A stretch of 14,158 bases of DNA. Source: Propionibacterium sp. Lineage in GTDB: Bacteria; Actinomycetota; Actinomycetes; Propionibacteriales; Propionibacteriaceae. Each line of letters starts with the position of its first letter. The first letter of the stretch is position 1. Under the pieces are notes generated by a model. It was not told the origin of the DNA, did not search any database, and saw nothing but the letters and a program-made list of their open reading frames with translations. This document shows positions 14,005 to 14,158 of the stretch, one piece after another. The DNA lies in assembly GCA_012514785.1 (NCBI GenBank), contig JAAYZP010000183.1, positions 1 to 14,158 on the forward strand, read 5' to 3'. Made by a program: the position numbers and the translations under genes.

Positions 14005-14156
14005 GGTTCCTGAGCTCGCCGACGAGGAACGAGTCTGCGATTGGTCGAAAGGCTCCGCGCCTCAGCCTCGACGGCACCATTTGATGGTTGAGCTCGCCCG
14101 CGACGCGGTCCCTGAGCTCGTGCCGCGACGAAGTCGCCGCACGATGGTCGAAGGGA
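14005..14156. repeat. degenerate interspersed repeat units (CCTGAGCTCG...TGGTCGAAGG)
   Basis: Two related ~50-base units are visible: 14005-14052 begins GGTTCCTGAGCTCG and ends TGGTCGAAAGG; 14107-14156 begins GGTCCCTGAGCTCG and ends TGGTCGAAGGGA, with about 23-24 differing bases between. A partial third copy (GAGCTCGCCCGCGACG, near 14090-14105) lies between them. The ends resemble the CCTGAGC-TTGTCGAAGG repeats found in intergenic regions of many high-GC genomes. Confidence 0.6.
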
Positions 14157-14158
14157 AG

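Larger units (their letters stand above)
13806..14158. other. non-coding stretch upstream of the oxidoreductase
   Basis: About 350 bases at the right edge show no frame with a credible start, ribosome binding site or recognisable product. The part near 13806-13900 should hold the promoter of the minus-strand oxidoreductase and has a candidate operator. The part from about 14000 on is repeat-like. No RNA gene was recognised. Confidence 0.6.

Noticed and set aside
13832..14080. An 82-codon minus-strand frame upstream of the dehydrogenase
   Set aside because: No family resemblance or ribosome binding site, and it overlaps the promoter region and the repeat units.

Overview
This window looks like chromosomal DNA of a high-GC Actinomycetota. 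The gene order eno - FtsB/DivIC-like protein - DUF501 protein - Ppx/GppA phosphatase is an established actinobacterial arrangement. GTG starts, GTGA stop/start overlaps and terminators without U-tracts fit the same group. A member of the Propionibacteriales is my best guess, but that is inference and not proven by the sequence.

Left part (1-4590): a TSUP-family permease is cut by the left edge (minus strand). Divergent from it is a plus-strand run: an alpha/beta hydrolase, an S4 RNA-binding protein of the Hsp15 type and a proline/threonine-rich lipoprotein of unknown function. This run converges on a YpfJ-type zinc metallopeptidase; a perfect 25-bp inverted repeat lies between the two stop codons. 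The metallopeptidase is divergent from a Nudix hydrolase, which in turn converges on a Bax1-I family membrane protein across a clear bidirectional terminator.

Middle (4600-6200): after the Bax1-I gene comes a small toxin-antitoxin locus with an intact ribbon-helix-helix antitoxin, a palindromic operator overlapping its promoter, and a RelE/ParE toxin cut to 41 codons. Next to it is a tRNA whose anticodon is UAA (leucine, codon UUA) but whose variable region is only 5 nt, which is not the type II form expected for bacterial tRNA-Leu.

Right part (6200-14158, all minus strand): a housekeeping cluster reads lipoprotein (SurA_N-like) -> mazG -> eno -> ftsB-like -> DUF501 -> ppx -> tRNA, with translational coupling at two junctions. 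Upstream lies a 948-residue FAD/Fe-S oxidoreductase of the D-lactate dehydrogenase (Dld-II) type, separated by a strong hairpin and preceded by a candidate GntR/LldR operator. The last ~350 bases hold no gene but contain a degenerate interspersed repeat.

The observations most worth checking are the type I tRNA(UAA), together with an in-frame TTA codon inside the enolase gene, the only TTA I found in any gene here; the large inverted repeat at 2764-2844; and the orphaned antitoxin. I saw no phage, IS transposase, CRISPR array or large accessory system.
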